Notes under the pieces: generated by a model
Database searches by the model: none
What the model was told of the DNA's origin: nothing
Seen by the model: the letters and a program-made list of their open reading frames with translations, nothing else
Program-made: the position numbers and the translations under genes
Source of the DNA: Halobacteria archaeon
GTDB taxonomy: Bacteria; Pseudomonadota; Gammaproteobacteria; UBA9214
Direction of reading: 5' to 3'
NCBI GenBank assembly: GCA_013041945.1
Contig: JABDRC010000356.1
Coordinates: 1 to 5,681 of the forward strand
Length of the DNA: 5,681 nucleotides
Shown: positions 4,486-5,681 of the stretch, in pieces
Layout of the letters: every line of letters begins with the position of its first letter
Numbering within the stretch: the stretch's first letter is position 1

Positions 4486-5681
4486 TTATTCCTGCCTGCA
4501 AGGTGTCGGGAATACCCACAGGGTCAGCGCATACAGTGCCAGTGCCGCGGCGATCACAGTGGAGAAGCCGAGGTGAATGGCAAGCAGGGTAGCCAGCACG
4601 GCACTGATCACCGAGGCGCAGCCGTTGATCGACCATGCCCACGGGATCAGGCCCGGCGTGTACTCGGCCAGGCGTCCGAGTCCCAGCGGGAAGGGCATGC
4701 CCATGAAAAATGCCAGCGGTGCGATGAGGGTGACGCAGATCAGGATGCGCAGCCCGTCGGGCAACATCGCCAGCTGCGCCAGCAGGGGATCGAGTGACAG
4801 CAGATAGAGCGTGCCAAGTACCACGATACCGGTGACGGCCCGGCTCAGCAGCCGGTTGCGGTTGCCTGGCGGCATGCGTCCCAGCCAGGCGCTGCCCAGC
4901 CCCGAAAATACCAGGAAGCTGCTGAGCACCACGGCAATCGCGTACAGCGGGTGGTGCAGAAACAGCAGGAACTTCTGTATGAAGGCAATCTCGATGAACA
5001 GGAAGGCCAGTCCGAGGATGAAGAAATAGCCCACGACCCTGGCCCGGCTGATGCCCTGACTCGCCCGCCGGTTGCGGCGCTGGTACAACCAGATCGGCAG
5101 CAGTATCAGCAGCAGGCTGGCAATCACCGCCTGCGCCAGCGTGGCCACCAGTACCAGGTAGCCGGCATCGGCCAGCGCTGCGCCACCGCGCTCGCGCAGT
5201 TGCAACACTTCTCCCAGTGTCTGCCATTTAAAAAAGTGAAAAAAGTAGGGCTGGTCATCTGTGGCCGGTTGCAGGTTGAACTTGTAGTCATCCAGGAAGC
5301 GTGCGCGCTGATCACCGAGCAGTGCGTGGGTGGCGGTAAAGAACCAGGGCTCACGCAGGCGGTTGTAGCGATTGCTTTCCTCGCGCGTTATGCCCGGGTA
5401 GAAGGCCACGTCAAAGGAACGCGCCTTGCAAAAGGCGCGTACCCGCTCGAGGTCCCGTGCGCTGACGGGTCCGTTCTTGACCAGCAGGGTGCTGGTTTGC
5501 CAGCTGCGTATCAGGATGAGCTGTTGCCCCGGGTTCTCGACGCCATTGGCGCGCAAGGCGTCAATCGCGGTTGCGAACAGCTTCAGTGTGTCGCGCGGCG
5601 GCAGTTTTATCCAGCGCGTGATGGAGAGAAAGCCGTCCGGCGACAGTTTCTGCAGGAAGCCGGCCAGTGCCTCGGTCGTAT
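4486..5681 (-). CDS. Spermidine-synthase-like membrane protein, C-terminal part
   Basis: The gene runs off the right edge, and 397 residues of its C-terminal part are visible. The frame stays open to position 5681, so an in-frame TTG at 5556 is not the start. Numbering from the first visible full codon, residues 1-150 are the end of a soluble SAM-type (Rossmann) domain. It includes DGFLSITRW, LRANGVENPGQQLILIRSW and PATDDQPYFFHFF (138-150), the last being a conserved feature before the membrane part. Seven hydrophobic segments follow at about 172-199, 214-234, 244-266, 281-299, 311-331, 345-369 and 371-391. GMPFPLG (327-333) and PWAWSING (346-353) are hallmarks of bacterial proteins that join a spermidine-synthase-like domain to a membrane bundle. 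Whether such proteins make polyamines is not settled. The active-site part lies outside the window, so activity cannot be judged. It is convergent with the fusion gene and hence transcribed separately. Confidence 0.85.
   Translation of the reverse strand, partial: TTEALAGFLQKLSPDGFLSITRWIKLPPRDTLKLFATAIDALRANGVENPGQQLILIRSWQTSTLLVKNGPVSARDLERVRAFCKARSFDVAFYPGITREESNRYNRLREPWFFTATHALLGDQRARFLDDYKFNLQPATDDQPYFFHFFKWQTLGEVLQLRERGGAALADAGYLVLVATLAQAVIASLLLILLPIWLYQRRNRRASQGISRARVVGYFFILGLAFLFIEIAFIQKFLLFLHHPLYAIAVVLSSFLVFSGLGSAWLGRMPPGNRNRLLSRAVTGIVVLGTLYLLSLDPLLAQLAMLPDGLRILICVTLIAPLAFFMGMPFPLGLGRLAEYTPGLIPWAWSINGCASVISAVLATLLAIHLGFSTVIAAALALYALTLWVFPTPCRQE

Noticed and set aside
4442..5227. Second minus-strand open frame within the spermidine-synthase-like gene
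   Set aside because: It is a shifted frame of the real gene, Arg-, Gly- and Ala-rich, and it runs into the REP cluster.

Overview
This is a protein-coding stretch of a fairly high-GC bacterial chromosome, most likely from a gammaproteobacterium. The GC-rich third codon positions, the families present and a cluster of GTAGGAGCG-type REP elements all fit that group, but the species cannot be named from this window. I see no tRNA, rRNA, CRISPR array, transposase or phage gene.

Layout. From 1 to 227 there is no supported gene, only a perfect hairpin beside the end of the first gene. A minus-strand group follows, read from right to left: a single-domain VOC (glyoxalase/extradiol dioxygenase fold) protein (2152 to 1712), a 50-residue two-helix membrane protein (1641 to 1489) and a membrane-anchored SGNH/GDSL hydrolase (1445 to 228). 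The spacings of 70 and 43 bases would allow one transcript. A 166-base divergent intergenic region (2153-2318) separates this group from a plus-strand pair: a 64-residue acidic helical protein (2319-2513) and a 599-residue exported protein (2574-4373). The longer protein fuses a dienelactone-hydrolase-like alpha/beta-hydrolase domain to a metallo-beta-lactamase-fold domain. A 112-base convergent intergenic region is almost filled by three REP units. The last gene (minus strand, running off the right edge) is the C-terminal part of a spermidine-synthase-like protein with seven predicted membrane helices.

The most interesting object is the 599-residue fusion. Its signal peptide points to the periplasm, and both of its enzyme folds have rewritten active sites. 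In the hydrolase half the nucleophile position is Thr158 and the catalytic-His position is Arg253. In the metallo-beta-lactamase half the HxHxDH signature reads N-x-Q-x-H-A, while the downstream His472, Asp491 and His529 are kept. It is either a double pseudoenzyme or an enzyme with an altered metal site. It appears to be transcribed with the small acidic protein from a promoter whose -10 box lies inside a perfect inverted repeat and so close to the ATG that the mRNA may be leaderless.

No shared pathway for all the genes can be shown. The VOC, membrane and SGNH genes look like a loose operon of accessory functions, and the right-hand gene is convergent and independent.
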